Assembly: GCA_013289665.1 (NCBI GenBank) | Contig: JABCZN010000020.1 | Span: 24,175 to 88,174 of the forward strand | From: Acidobacteriota bacterium | Lineage (GTDB): Bacteria; Acidobacteriota; Terriglobia; Acidiferrales; UBA7541 | Reading direction: 5' to 3' | Length of the DNA stretch: 64,000 nucleotides | Part shown: piece by piece, positions 42,617 to 52,082 of the stretch | Layout of the letters: each line of letters opens with the position of its first letter | Position numbering within the stretch: position 1 is the stretch's first letter | Translations under genes and position numbers: made by a program | Notes under the pieces: generated by a model | The model's database searches: none | The model's input: the letters and a program-made list of their open reading frames with translations, nothing else | What the model was told of the DNA's origin: nothing

Positions 42617-43810
42617 CTACGCGGCCGAAGAGGTTTCGTTTGCAACCGCGATGGCTTTGCGACGAATCACCTCGTGCGCGATGGTCATCAGATCGCGCGC
42701 GCGGATGTTCTTGGACTCATCGGCGAGCGAGGTGACGCGGCGATAGCACTCCGCGAGTTCGGCGTCGGAAGCGTCGTAGCCCAGCTCCTTGAGCGACTGG
42801 CGCAAGGCGTTGCGGCCGGAATGTTTTCCGAGAATCAGCGAGCGCGAGGGAACGCCGACAGTTTCCGGAGAAATAATCTCGTAAGTGAGCGGATTCTTGA
42901 TGATGCCGTCCTGGTGAATGCCGGCTTCGTGGGCAAAGGCGTTGGCGCCGACAACCGCTTTGTTCGGAGCGATCACCGCGCCGGTAATTTCGCTGAGCAG
43001 GCGGCTGGATTTATAGAGTTCTTTAAGATTGAGTTTCGTGGCCACACCGAAGCTGTCCTTGCGCACGGCCAGCGCCACCGCGATTTCTTCCAGCGCGGCA
43101 TTTCCCGCGCGTTCGCCGATGCCGTTGACGGTGCATTCGATCTGGCGCACGCCAGCGCGAACCGCAGCCAGCGAGTTGGCGACGGCCAGGCCGAGGTCAT
43201 CGTGGCAATGGGCGCTCAGGGTGATGTGCTCCGGATCGCCCAGGTGCTCGCGGACTTTCAGGAACATGGCGCCGTACTCTTCGGGCACGGCATAGCCGAC
43301 AGTGTCCGGCAGGTTCAGCACGGTGGCGCCATTCTCGACGGCAATCTGGCAAGCCTTGCAGAGATACTCAATTTCGGTGCGGCCGGCGTCTTCAGCGGAA
43401 AATTCGATCTCTTCCACGTAATTGCGCGCCAGCTTGATCATGGAACCGATGGCTTCAAGCGCCTGCTCGCGCGTAAGGTGCAGTTTGGCCTGCAGGTGGA
43501 GATCAGAGGTGGCGAGAAACACGTGCATCCGCGGTGATTTCGCGGGTTTTAGCGCTTCGACGGCGGCAAGGATGTCGTCCTTGCGGGCGCGGGCAAGCGC
43601 GGCAATGGGCACATCGCGGACTTCTTTCGCAACGGCTTGCACCGCCTCCAGGTCGCCGCGAGAGGCGATCGGAAAACCGGCTTCGATGACGTCCACGCCC
43701 AGCGCCGCAAGTTGCCGGGCCATGCGGATCTTTTCCTCGGTATTCATGGAAAAGCCGGGTGATTGCTCACCGTCGCGGAGCGTAGTATCAAAGATTCGTA
43801 CGTGGCTCAT
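42617..43810 (-). CDS. leuA: 2-isopropylmalate synthase, short form
   Basis: The 397-residue protein has the LeuA catalytic barrel: FDTTLRDGEQSPG (residues 7-19), the metal-binding HCHDDLG and NGIGERAGN motifs, and the subdomain EAGIHQDG with KHSGRNAL. It ends soon after the helical subdomain II and lacks the C-terminal regulatory (LeuA_dimer) domain of about 120 residues that binds leucine. The end is a normal stop codon, so this is a short form and feedback inhibition is not expected. Homocitrate synthase is less likely because leuB is adjacent. The gene is divergent from a LysR gene. Confidence 0.9.
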   Translation of the reverse strand: MSHVRIFDTTLRDGEQSPGFSMNTEEKIRMARQLAALGVDVIEAGFPIASRGDLEAVQAVAKEVRDVPIAALARARKDDILAAVEALKPAKSPRMHVFLATSDLHLQAKLHLTREQALEAIGSMIKLARNYVEEIEFSAEDAGRTEIEYLCKACQIAVENGATVLNLPDTVGYAVPEEYGAMFLKVREHLGDPEHITLSAHCHDDLGLAVANSLAAVRAGVRQIECTVNGIGERAGNAALEEIAVALAVRKDSFGVATKLNLKELYKSSRLLSEITGAVIAPNKAVVGANAFAHEAGIHQDGIIKNPLTYEIISPETVGVPSRSLILGKHSGRNALRQSLKELGYDASDAELAECYRRVTSLADESKNIRARDLMTIAHEVIRRKAIAVANETSSAA

Positions 43811-43885
43811 AGCTACTCCCAGACCTGCTCCACCAGTAACGCACGGCGGGGGGTTCTAGTCCAATTTATCTTCATTCTGTAATTG

Positions 43886-43900
43886 ATAATTCTATCTTAT
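43886..43900. promoter_or_regulatory. Candidate LysR-type operator (T-N11-A box) between leuA and lysR
   Basis: ATAATTCTATCTTAT is a T-N11-A motif with palindromic ends ATAA/TTAT, in the 200-bp space between the divergent leuA (ATG at 43810) and lysR (ATG at 44011) genes. It is where LysR-type regulators usually bind to control both themselves and the neighbour gene. Confidence 0.5.
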
Positions 43901-44010
43901 ACTGGGGTTTAGGGCAGCAGCAGCCTGGATCCCCCGCGGGCACGCCGGCACCCTGAAATCCACCACTTTTGAGGGTTTGGCTGCCCCACTCTCCAAAATG
44001 AGGTTTGCGC

Positions 44011-44886
44011 ATGGATCTTGGCGAATTGCAGGTCTTTTTGACGGTTGCGAAGGAAGGCAGCTTCTCCCGGGCGGCAGAACGCCTCTACCGGACGCAGCCG
44101 GCGGTCAGCCTGACCATCCGGAAGCTGGAAGATTCGCTGGAACAGCCACTGTTTGTGCGGGGGGCGCGCCCGGTGCGGCTGACCGATGCGGGCACCCTGC
44201 TGCGGGAATACGCCGAGCGGTTGCTGAATCTACGCGACGAAGTGAAAAAAGGGCTGCTGGAGCTGGAGGGGCTGAAGCGCGGCGAACTTTCGCTGGGCGT
44301 GAATGAGAGCTCGATCCACGCCCTGCTGCCGGCGCTGGCGGCGTTTCGCGAGGCGCATCCGGGTGTGCAGGTTCGCGTGCACCGCATGTTTTCAAGGGAC
44401 ATTCCGCACGAAGTGGTGAACTACCGGCTGGACCTCGGAGCGGTTTCCTTTATCCCCCGCGACGCCCAGCTGCAAGCCACGGAAATCTTGAAGGACGAAC
44501 TGACACTGGTGGTGCCGCCAAAACATCCGTTGGCCAGGCGCAAGGAAGTGGACGTGGAGGAACTCGGGAAGGAGGCGTTCATTGCGCATATCGTGGAATC
44601 GCCGTTCCGGCGCAAGGTGATCGAGCTGTTTGCGCGGCATCGCACCGCGCTGGATATGCCCATGGAAATGCCGACGATTGAAAGCATCAAGCGATTCGTG
44701 CAGATGGGGATGGGCGTGGCGATCGTGCCGCGGATGTGCGTGACGTGGGAAGTGGAGCACGGCTGGCTGAAAGAAGTAAAGATTAAGCAGTTGAGCATTC
44801 CGCGGCATCTCTACATCATTACGCGGCGTGGGGCGCGGCTGCCGCACACCGCCGCGGAGTTCATGCGGGTGCTGAAAAAATCATAA
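44011..44886 (+). CDS. LysR-family transcriptional regulator
   Basis: The ATG at 44011 is chosen over a TTG two codons earlier: a GAGG site lies 7 bp upstream. The 291-residue protein has the N-terminal winged HTH (LQVFLTVAKEGSFSRAAERL, QPAVSLTIRKLED) and an effector domain (about 90-290). It is divergent from leuA, so it may regulate leucine synthesis in response to an intermediate such as 2-isopropylmalate, which is an inference. Other targets are possible. Confidence 0.9.
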   Translation: MDLGELQVFLTVAKEGSFSRAAERLYRTQPAVSLTIRKLEDSLEQPLFVRGARPVRLTDAGTLLREYAERLLNLRDEVKKGLLELEGLKRGELSLGVNESSIHALLPALAAFREAHPGVQVRVHRMFSRDIPHEVVNYRLDLGAVSFIPRDAQLQATEILKDELTLVVPPKHPLARRKEVDVEELGKEAFIAHIVESPFRRKVIELFARHRTALDMPMEMPTIESIKRFVQMGMGVAIVPRMCVTWEVEHGWLKEVKIKQLSIPRHLYIITRRGARLPHTAAEFMRVLKKS

Positions 44887-44969
44887 GCGTCTCGGCCATT
44901 CCTGTACCTCACCCCATTATGGGTGATGGTATTCACTACCCCGGCAGAAAGGGTGTCGCAGCAGCGAAA

Positions 44970-44995
44970 ACCCTCAGGCCCAAAAGGCCTGAGCT
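44970..44995. repeat. REP-like palindrome CTCAGGCC...GGCCTGAG
   Basis: CTCAGGCC-CAAA-AGGCCTGAG forms a hairpin between the LysR and NiCoT genes. Related forms occur at 45912-45978 (arms far apart), 51243-51262 and 53612-53633, always in intergenic space. Confidence 0.7.
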
Positions 44996-45093
44996 GCATT
45001 CGCCGATGCCTGCGGTGCAAACGAATCACTCGCGCGAGGGCGGAACCTTCAGTATCCTTTAGCTTCTCCACCGGCTCGAGCCGGACTCAATCT

Positions 45094-45903
45094 ATGTTCA
45101 GCGGACTGACCATACTGGCGATCGGTTTCTTTCTGGGGATGCGCCATGCAACCGACCCGGACCACGTGATCGCGGTCTCGACAATTATCAGCCGCGAGCC
45201 TTCTCTCAGCCGGGCTGGATGGATCGGGGCGCTCTGGGGGCTGGGGCATACCCTGACGATTCTGCTGGTTGGAGCGGCGATTATTCTTTTCAACGTTGCT
45301 ATTCCGGTGCGCGTGGGCCTAACGATGGAATTCGCCGTGGGGCTGATGCTCATCCTGCTGGGGATCCTGAATCTCACGGGAGTGACCAGGTGGTTGAGCG
45401 AAAAATTCTCTCACGTACATCCGCAAGTCATCGGGGAGCACGTGCACATCCATGGACACGGGTCGCGCGTGCACTACCATTGGCATTCGCACCAGCCGGC
45501 GGCAGAGCATCACGGGGGAGCGCTGGCGGCTCCGGGATGGCTGCGCGGGCCACTTGCGAAGCTCGGAATCTTTCACTCGTTGCGGCCGTTGCTGATCGGC
45601 ATCGTGCACGGGTTGGCGGGTTCCGCAGCGGTGGCGCTGCTGGTGCTGACGACGATTCATGACCCGCGCTGGGGCGTCTTCTACCTGCTGATTTTTGGTG
45701 TAGGGACAATCGCCGGAATGATGTTAATAACGGTGGCGCTGGCGCTACCTTTTTCCTACGCGGGCTCTCGCTTTGCGTGGGTGAATCGCGGGTTGGTGAC
45801 CACGTCGGGATTGGTGAGCCTGTGCTTTGGATTATTTGTTTCCTACCAAATCGGGTTTGTGGACGGGTTGTTTACCAGCCATCCGAATTGGACGCCGAGA
45901 TAA
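45094..45903 (+). CDS. Nickel/cobalt transporter-type membrane protein (NiCoT/UreH-like)
   Basis: Start at the ATG at 45094, where the first membrane helix begins; upstream codons in the frame are not protein-like. The 269-residue protein has the H-x4-D-H nickel-binding motif in RHATDPDH (His18, Asp23, His24), six to seven helices and a His-rich loop (HVHIHGHGSRVHYHWHSH, about 117-134), typical for metal gating. It moves nickel or cobalt across the inner membrane. No nickel enzyme or B12 genes or B12 riboswitch are seen nearby. Confidence 0.85.
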   Translation: MFSGLTILAIGFFLGMRHATDPDHVIAVSTIISREPSLSRAGWIGALWGLGHTLTILLVGAAIILFNVAIPVRVGLTMEFAVGLMLILLGILNLTGVTRWLSEKFSHVHPQVIGEHVHIHGHGSRVHYHWHSHQPAAEHHGGALAAPGWLRGPLAKLGIFHSLRPLLIGIVHGLAGSAAVALLVLTTIHDPRWGVFYLLIFGVGTIAGMMLITVALALPFSYAGSRFAWVNRGLVTTSGLVSLCFGLFVSYQIGFVDGLFTSHPNWTPR

Positions 45904-46027
45904 CAATCTCTAGCTCAGGCCTTCTAGCTTGCCTGCCCTGCTGCCGCAGACTGGTACAAGCAGGTCCTGAGGGTTTCCCCAGCCACATCACAATTTAGCC
46001 CGCGCAGTCGAAACCCTACAGGGATTC

Positions 46028-46375
46028 TCAGGCTTTCTTGGCGCTGGCTTCTTCTACGGTTTTGTAAATGGGAAGCAGGTTTTGCAGGCCGGCGACGGTG
46101 ACGACCGCGACGGCTTGCGGCGGCAACGCGGCTAGGCCGAACTCTTTCCCCTGATTGCGACGGCTGACGAAGAGCGAAACTAGCGCGCCGACGCCGGCGG
46201 AGTCCAGGAAGCTCACGCCCTTCAGATCGAGGATCACGCGCTGCGCGGAATCCGCCCGCAGCCGGGGCAGGAATTCGTTGACCGTCTCAATGCTCAATTT
46301 ACCGTTGGCCGTGTAAATGGTGAGGGCTTCCGTACTGCTCGAAAGCTTTTCTACGTCGAGTCTAAATGGAGGCAT
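46028..46375 (-). CDS. STAS-domain anti-sigma-factor antagonist
   Basis: A 115-residue protein made of one STAS domain. The switch residue is Ser59 in FLDSAGVGAL, the phosphorylation site in the SpoIIAA/RsbV family. It would bind a partner anti-sigma kinase when not phosphorylated. No kinase or sigma gene is next to it, so the partner is elsewhere. It stands alone between the NiCoT gene and the alditol-oxidase-like gene. Confidence 0.88.
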   Translation of the reverse strand: MPPFRLDVEKLSSSTEALTIYTANGKLSIETVNEFLPRLRADSAQRVILDLKGVSFLDSAGVGALVSLFVSRRNQGKEFGLAALPPQAVAVVTVAGLQNLLPIYKTVEEASAKKA

Positions 46376-46577
46376 AAGCGTTTGAATCTATCCGAAAATT
46401 AGCCGCGCCCGCATTAACAGGCATTCACAGACATTACCCCCACCGTTTCGTTTTGAAAAGAGATTCCTTGGGGTTTCATGGCCCGGAACGAAGGTTGTCT
46501 ACAGGGGGAATCGGTATAGAATTAGGCGCGACTGCGGATTCAGACACAAACACCGGCCGGATGGCGCGCATACGCCC

Positions 46578-47930
46578 ATGAACAAGAGGACATTTATCCA
46601 GCTTTGCTCGGCGGCGATGACCGGGCCGTTCCTGTCCAACCTGGTGGCCGGGGCGAGCGGCGAGAAACTCCACAACTGGGCGGGCAACGTGGAATATGGC
46701 ACCGGCCGGGTGTATTCGGCCGGCTCACTCGAAGAGGCGCAGGAGTTTATCCGCAAGCAAAACAAGCTGAAGGTGCTGGGCACGCGTCACTGCTTCAACT
46801 ACATCGCCGACAGCCGTGATCAATTCCTTTCGATGAAGACGATGGACAAGGTGGTGAATCTGGACGCGGAAGCCCGGACGATCACCATCGAATCCGGAAT
46901 GACGTATGGAAAGTTGTGCCTGATTCTGGAGAGCAAAGGCTGGGCGCTGCACAATCTGGCTTCGTTGCCGCACATTTCCGTGGCAGGAGCCTGCGCAACG
47001 GCCACGCACGGATCGGGCGTGAGGAACGGGAACCTGTCCACGGCGGTTTCGGGGCTGGAACTAGTGAACGCGGCGGGCGAAGTGGTGAAGCTTTCGCGGC
47101 AGACGGACGGCGATACGTTTCAGGGAGCGGTGGTCGGACTGGGCGCGCTGGGCGCCGTCACCAAGGTGACGCTGGACCTCGAGCCCAGCTACCGGATGCA
47201 ACAATACGTTTACGAAAATCTTCCGCTTAGCGAATTGACGGAACATTTTGACGCCATCGAATCGGCGGCCTACAGCGTGAGCCTGTTCACCGACTGGCAG
47301 AAGAAACGCATGAATGAGGTCTGGCTGAAGCACCGCATGGAGAACGGAGAATCCTTCAACGCGCCGGCGGAATTTTATGGGGCCAAGCGCGCCACGAAAA
47401 ATCTGCATCCGATTGCGGAACTTTCCGCGGAGAATTGCACCGAACAAATGGGCGTGCCCGGGCCGTGGTACGATCGGTTGCCGCATTTTCGCATGGGCTT
47501 CACGCCGAGCGTCGGAAAAGAGCTGCAGGCGGAGTATTTTGTGCCGAACAAAAACGCGGTGGAGGCGATTCTTGCTGTGGAGGCGTTGCGCGACCAGGTG
47601 GGCCCGCATCTTTTGATCACCGAAATCCGCACGATCGCGGCTGACAATTTCTGGATGAGCCCGTGCTACAAGCAGGACTGCGTGACGATTCATTTCACCT
47701 TGAAACCGGACTGGCCGGCGGTGAGCAAACTGCTGCCGCTGATCGAACGAGAGCTGGCTCCGCTTGGGGCGCTCCCGCACTGGGGAAAGCTGTTCACGAT
47801 GACGCCAACGCGATTGGACTCCCGGTACGAAAAATTGCCGGAGTTTGTGGCCTTGAGCAGAAAGTTCGATCCCGGAGGCAAGTTCCGCAATGATTTCCTG
47901 AATGTGAATGTGTTCGGCGGGACTCTGTAA
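46578..47930 (+). CDS. FAD-linked oxidoreductase, alditol/xylitol-oxidase-like
   Basis: A 450-residue VAO-family protein. GTRHCFN near residue 69 places a His where alditol oxidases attach FAD covalently. The PP-loop is SVAGACATATHGSG (about 137-150), and the C-terminal half carries ADNFWMSPCYKQDC and the family end DPGGKFRNDFL. The N-terminus has a weak signal-like segment (FIQLCSAAMTGPFLSNL). It likely oxidises sugar alcohols with oxygen or a membrane acceptor. The gene is not in a clear operon. Confidence 0.85.
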   Translation: MNKRTFIQLCSAAMTGPFLSNLVAGASGEKLHNWAGNVEYGTGRVYSAGSLEEAQEFIRKQNKLKVLGTRHCFNYIADSRDQFLSMKTMDKVVNLDAEARTITIESGMTYGKLCLILESKGWALHNLASLPHISVAGACATATHGSGVRNGNLSTAVSGLELVNAAGEVVKLSRQTDGDTFQGAVVGLGALGAVTKVTLDLEPSYRMQQYVYENLPLSELTEHFDAIESAAYSVSLFTDWQKKRMNEVWLKHRMENGESFNAPAEFYGAKRATKNLHPIAELSAENCTEQMGVPGPWYDRLPHFRMGFTPSVGKELQAEYFVPNKNAVEAILAVEALRDQVGPHLLITEIRTIAADNFWMSPCYKQDCVTIHFTLKPDWPAVSKLLPLIERELAPLGALPHWGKLFTMTPTRLDSRYEKLPEFVALSRKFDPGGKFRNDFLNVNVFGGTL

Positions 47931-48141
47931 CGCGAGGCAATCCAGACAATTTGGCACGGAAGGGGCGGCGGCGGGGGGCGTGTTCCATTTTGGAACACCA
48001 TGCGCGGACAGCTCCGGATCATACACCCTGACAGTCACGCCCAGCATAACGCCCGCGGGCTCCAGGAAAAGTTTCCCAATTTCTCCCGGTTTCATTGACC
48101 CTGGTTGTGAAATAAGTCGCAAACCTCTGCCCGCCGCGCAA

Positions 48142-49344
48142 TCACTTGCCGTAGCTGATGCGGTAAATCACATTGGCGCCGTCGTCGCTGACGAGCAGCG
48201 CGCCATCGGGCGCGACGGCGACCCCGACGGGGCGGCCGTTTACCCGGAAACCGCCGGGATTGGGAACGAAACCCGTGAGGAATGGGATGGGATCCACGGC
48301 GGCTTTTCCATCCTTGAATCCCACGAAAACAACCTGATAGCCGGCACGCGAAGCGCGATTCCAGGAACCGTGTTCAGCTAGGAAAGCGCCGCCGCGATAG
48401 GCTTCTGGAAATTGCTGGCCGGTGTAAAACGCGAATTGGAGCGGCGCGACATGAGCTCCGAGAAGAACATCGGGGATGATGGCCCGGGCAACGAGTTCCG
48501 GTCTCTGCGGCTGCACGCGCGGATCGACGTTGTCTCCGATGTAGCTGTATGGCCAGCCATAGAAGCCACCGTCTTTGACGGAGGTCAGATAATCGGGCGG
48601 AAGATTGTCGCCAAGCGCATCGCGCTCGTTGACCGCGGCCCAAACCGTCCCGGTGGTGGGTTCGACGGCGAGGCCAACGCTGTTGCGCAAGCCGGAAGCG
48701 AAGACGCGGCCATTCTTGCCGACTGGATCGCAAACGAGAATAGCGGCGCGGCGCTGATCTTTTTCAATTTCCATATTTCCCGAAGAGCCGACGCTGATGT
48801 AGAGATGCTGGCCATCCTTGCTGAATGCCAGGGTGCGCGTGTAATGGCCGCCGCCCGAGGGAAGATCCAGGATGTGCTCGGCCTCCCCGAGGCGCTTGGA
48901 GGTTATCTTGTCATAGCGGAAGCGGACCACTTCACCGGTATTGCCGACATAGACGTAGTCATCGTGAAAAGCGATGCCAAAGGGTAGTTTGAGATCGTCG
49001 GCAAAGACTTCGCGGTCTGAAGCGCCGCCCGTGTGCCCGGGATCACGGAGGACGAGCACTTGGCCAGCGCCGGTGTCGGCAACGAAGAGGTCCCCATTCG
49101 GAGCGGTGATCAGAAAACGGACGCGCTCGAACTCTTTCGCAAAGACATTCACGTGAAAACCGGCCGGAACCGAGGGAAGGAAGCCCTTTGGCGGCCTGAC
49201 CCACAACGGGCTTTTGAATGCGGAACTGGTGGCGAAAGGAGCCGGTAGCTGGGGTTTCTTTCCGTAGGTGACTTGGGCCGAAGCGGGCTGCAGAAGAATT
49301 AGAGCGCTGCCGAGAACGAACACAGAATTGATTGGGAGCGACAT
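48142..49344 (-). CDS. PQQ-dependent sugar dehydrogenase family (L-sorbosone-dehydrogenase-like) exported protein
   Basis: A 400-residue protein with a signal peptide (VFVLGSALILLQPASAQ). Repeated beta-propeller blades are seen (NGDLFVADTGAGQV, DDYVYVGNTGEVVRF, TRTLAFSKDGQHLYISVGSSGN), ending in RPVGVAVAPDGALLVSDDGANVIYRI, the usual end of the sorbosone dehydrogenase/GDSL-beta-propeller family. It probably uses PQQ to oxidise an aldose in the periplasm. The 210 bp between it and the previous gene show nothing. Confidence 0.83.
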   Translation of the reverse strand: MSLPINSVFVLGSALILLQPASAQVTYGKKPQLPAPFATSSAFKSPLWVRPPKGFLPSVPAGFHVNVFAKEFERVRFLITAPNGDLFVADTGAGQVLVLRDPGHTGGASDREVFADDLKLPFGIAFHDDYVYVGNTGEVVRFRYDKITSKRLGEAEHILDLPSGGGHYTRTLAFSKDGQHLYISVGSSGNMEIEKDQRRAAILVCDPVGKNGRVFASGLRNSVGLAVEPTTGTVWAAVNERDALGDNLPPDYLTSVKDGGFYGWPYSYIGDNVDPRVQPQRPELVARAIIPDVLLGAHVAPLQFAFYTGQQFPEAYRGGAFLAEHGSWNRASRAGYQVVFVGFKDGKAAVDPIPFLTGFVPNPGGFRVNGRPVGVAVAPDGALLVSDDGANVIYRISYGK

Positions 49345-49455
49345 ACGAATTCTCCCGAACTGAGATTGCAGACAAATCGAGTCAGAGGCGACTGCACGAG
49401 GCGCCCTTTTCAGTCAAATCCATCTCAGACAACAGCATACACCGGACGTAGAAAA

Positions 49456-50262
49456 TCAGAAAAGCGGGGCACCGGCTGGCTGAAACAATACCGTACGCAT
49501 CGAGACGCTGCCAAACTCGATGCCTTCGTAAGGATAGCTTACCTGCTCCCCGGCGTCCGTGGCGGAAACGCAGTAAAGAATCGGGGCATAGTGCTCGAGT
49601 GTGGGATGCGCTTCGGCCAAAAGATTTGGCCCCCACTGTTCGGGGGCGGCAAGCTTTTCCGTGTCCCGCTGCTCGATGGCGTGCTTGACGATTTGATCGA
49701 ATTCGGTGGCCCAGGGATATGCAGCGTGGGGAAGCTCCCAATTCATTTTGTGGAGATTGTGAACCAGGTTGCCGCTGCCAAGGATCAGGATGCCGCGTTC
49801 GCGCATTTTCTGCAGCTCGCGCCCGAGCGCCAGATGCTCGGCGAAGGTGCGCGTCTGGTCGAGGCTCACCTGAAACACCGGAACATCGGCCTCGGGATAC
49901 ATGTGGCGCAGGACGCTCCACGCGCCGTGATCGAGTCCCCACTTCTGGTCCGGGGCAAGATGGTGTTCAAAAGCCAGGCGCTTGGCCAGTTCGGGAGCGC
50001 CGGGAGCGGGATACTGTACTTCGTAGAGCGGCTTGGGGAAGCCATAAAAGTCGTGAATCGTGCGCGGCCACTCCGCGGCGAGGACTTGACTGCCGCGAGT
50101 GACCCAATGCGCTGAAACTACACAGATTGCCTGAGGGCGCGGCAATGCCGGCCCGAGTTTCTCGAGAACCCGGGTGAAGGTGTTCGACTCGATGGCGTTC
50201 ATGGGCGAACCGTGTCCCACGAACAGGACTGGCATCTTCTTGGGAGCTGGTGGGTTGGACAT
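49456..50262 (-). CDS. Extradiol dioxygenase of the LigB/4,5-DOPA type (YgiD-like)
   Basis: A 268-residue protein. The family patterns are FVGHGSPMNAI (His17), VSAHWVTRG (His52), LDHGAWSVLRHMYP and GSGNLVHNLHKMNWE with three further His, which make the divalent-metal site of class III extradiol dioxygenases. Length and order match YgiD and plant DODA-like enzymes that open a catechol ring. The natural substrate in bacteria is unclear. No aromatic-degradation genes are nearby. Confidence 0.87.
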   Translation of the reverse strand: MSNPPAPKKMPVLFVGHGSPMNAIESNTFTRVLEKLGPALPRPQAICVVSAHWVTRGSQVLAAEWPRTIHDFYGFPKPLYEVQYPAPGAPELAKRLAFEHHLAPDQKWGLDHGAWSVLRHMYPEADVPVFQVSLDQTRTFAEHLALGRELQKMRERGILILGSGNLVHNLHKMNWELPHAAYPWATEFDQIVKHAIEQRDTEKLAAPEQWGPNLLAEAHPTLEHYAPILYCVSATDAGEQVSYPYEGIEFGSVSMRTVLFQPAGAPLF

Positions 50263-50483
50263 GGTTAGGAATTCGATGATTCCTGCAAGAATTTAGCGTA
50301 TAAGGGGCAGTGTAACTTCCCCTGGGGCGTCCCACTCTAATCGGGTGGGTGCCAAGAGCGCGGCCCCTTTGCCGAATTGCAGGATTTCCTGGAAGCGTAA
50401 ATCCGTTCGGTGGCATCCAACAAGGAATATTGCAGGGAGCAGGTTCGTCGGATGAACCGATGGAGCCGGGCGGGAGCAAGATG

Positions 50484-51170
50484 ATGCAAAGCTGGATTCG
50501 GTTCATATCATTCGGAATGATCGCAGCCGCATTGGTGATGTTTGCGGCGTTTAATTCGCGCGCCAAGCCGCCCCGGGCGAACTCCACGTTTCCAAAGCCG
50601 GCGTTGGATCAACCGGTGGCGGCAACCAAGAGCAAGGAAGTGGCCGTGATCTCGGGAGGCTGCTTCTGGGGCATCCAGGCCGTTTACGAGCACACCAAGG
50701 GCGTGATTTCCGCGACCTCCGGATACACCGGAGGAACGGCGGATACGGCGCAATATGAGACCGTGAGCAGCGGCAAGACTGGCCACGCCGAAAGCGTGAA
50801 GGTGGTCTTTGACCCTTCGGAAATTACCTACGGCCAGATCCTGATGGTTTTTTTCTCGGTGGCGCACAATCCAACCGAACTCAACAAGCAGGGGCCGGAT
50901 TGGGGAACGCAATACCGGTCGTCTATTTTTTACGCAAGCCCGGAGCAGAAGAAAATCGCCGAAGCCTATATCACGCAACTCAATACGGCCAAGATCTATT
51001 CCAGCAAGATCATGACCCAGGTGGTGCCACTGAACGGTTTTTATCCCGCGGAGGGATATCACCAGGACTACCTGAAGCACCATACTGACAATCCGTACAT
51101 TGTGATCAACGACCTGCCGAAAATTCAGAACCTCAAGAAGCAGTTCCCCGAGCTTTACCGCGAATACTAA
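50484..51170 (+). CDS. msrA: Peptide-methionine (S)-S-oxide reductase, membrane-anchored
   Basis: The start at 50484 is preferred (GGGAG 7 bp upstream); 50481 is also possible. The N-terminal helix (ISFGMIAAALVMFAAF) exports and anchors the enzyme. MsrA motifs: GGCFWG with catalytic Cys60, SGYTGG, DPSEITYGQILMVFF and the YHQDYLK end. It repairs oxidised methionine in exported proteins. Resolving Cys near the C-terminus are absent, so it may use one-cysteine or external recycling. Confidence 0.92.
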   Translation: MQSWIRFISFGMIAAALVMFAAFNSRAKPPRANSTFPKPALDQPVAATKSKEVAVISGGCFWGIQAVYEHTKGVISATSGYTGGTADTAQYETVSSGKTGHAESVKVVFDPSEITYGQILMVFFSVAHNPTELNKQGPDWGTQYRSSIFYASPEQKKIAEAYITQLNTAKIYSSKIMTQVVPLNGFYPAEGYHQDYLKHHTDNPYIVINDLPKIQNLKKQFPELYREY

Positions 51171-51240
51171 TCCTCGAGCTCGCCACTTCAGGGGTGAGGT
51201 TTCCTCTAGCGCTGGCAATACCGTGGTGTGGTTAGCAAAA

Positions 51241-51265
51241 TCCTCAGGCCTCGGGGCCTGAGCTA
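51241..51265. repeat. REP-like palindrome CTCAGGCC...GGCCTGAG
   Basis: CTCAGGCC-TCGG-GGCCTGAG (51243-51262) lies next to the 3' end of the DinB-family gene, continuing to AGCTACA. Same family as the palindrome at 44970-44995. Confidence 0.7.
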
Positions 51266-51871
51266 CAATTTCGGCCGTTCCGTGATGGGTTTGCCCTGCG
51301 CCCCGGGCAGCGGTGATTTGTGCGTGCTTGCGGGCAAATCGCGAAGCAATTCATCCAGTCCCTGGTAAGCGTAAATCGTGGGCGCGTGCTGCTGCATCAG
51401 GCCGCCGGTGTCCGCGGTTGGGCCGTAGTTGCTGTGCAGATCGCGCCCCAGCATGCGAAGCATGGCCATCTGCTGGCCGCGGTGATGCGCGGTGTGCGCG
51501 ATGCGGCGGGTCATGACCCAGGCGACGGAGCGCTTGACGCTGAAAAAAGTGGTTTCGCCTTCCCACCAGGACTCATCCCGCGATTGCATGACGGCGAGGC
51601 GTTTCGCGCTGTCCTCCGCGTACCTGCGGATGAATTCGACCCGGGTCTCCTGCGCGGGCAGCGGCGGCGCAGACACGTCGATCGCCAGCATCGTGCGAAG
51701 CCAGAGATCCTCGCTGACGCATTGGTGCACCATCTGCTCGTGGACGCTGCGCCCGCGCGGATCGTTCGGATTCGGGCGAAACTCCAGATCCGTGTCGCGA
51801 AATTCACTCCATACACTCAAAACTTTCACGCGCTCTGTGGCGTACGTCTCCAATAAAAAGTCATAACGCAC
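51263..51871 (-). CDS. DinB-family metal-binding protein
   Basis: A 202-residue four-helix-bundle protein with the DinB-like pattern: HEQMVHQ near 44-50 and MTRRIAHTAHHRGQQMAMLR near 120-140. The His residues in these blocks make the metal site. Many members act as metal-dependent thiol transferases or have no known role. The gene is alone; it is not clearly linked to SOS control. Confidence 0.85.
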   Translation of the reverse strand: MRYDFLLETYATERVKVLSVWSEFRDTDLEFRPNPNDPRGRSVHEQMVHQCVSEDLWLRTMLAIDVSAPPLPAQETRVEFIRRYAEDSAKRLAVMQSRDESWWEGETTFFSVKRSVAWVMTRRIAHTAHHRGQQMAMLRMLGRDLHSNYGPTADTGGLMQQHAPTIYAYQGLDELLRDLPASTHKSPLPGAQGKPITERPKL

Positions 51872-52082
51872 GAAGCACCTCCCGGAAATGCACGGCCACT
51901 TGGATGCTCCGAAGTCCCGGCCAGGCTAAAACATTCCTTGAGCTCTGTTTGTGGATTTCCTTCTTGACTTGGTCGCGACCAGGGAGTATTCAGGAATTCT
52001 ACGCGCAGTGTGAACTGTGAAGTTCCCTCCCGTTGCTTCAACCTCCCTGCGCGCCCAACCCAAAAAATCTGAAGGAGGAACT

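Noticed and set aside
42617..43810. Homocitrate or citramalate synthase in place of LeuA
   Set aside because: leuB is directly downstream and the motifs fit LeuA; the short length alone does not decide, so LeuA is kept with a note on the missing domain.
43811..44010. Leucine attenuator, T-box or riboswitch before leuA
   Set aside because: No leader peptide rich in Leu codons, no T-box core and no stem followed by T run were found; the LysR-type box explains the region better.
44887..45093. Cobalamin or NiCo riboswitch before the metal transporter gene
   Set aside because: No B12-box or NiCo four-way-junction pattern is visible; only a REP-like palindrome is present.
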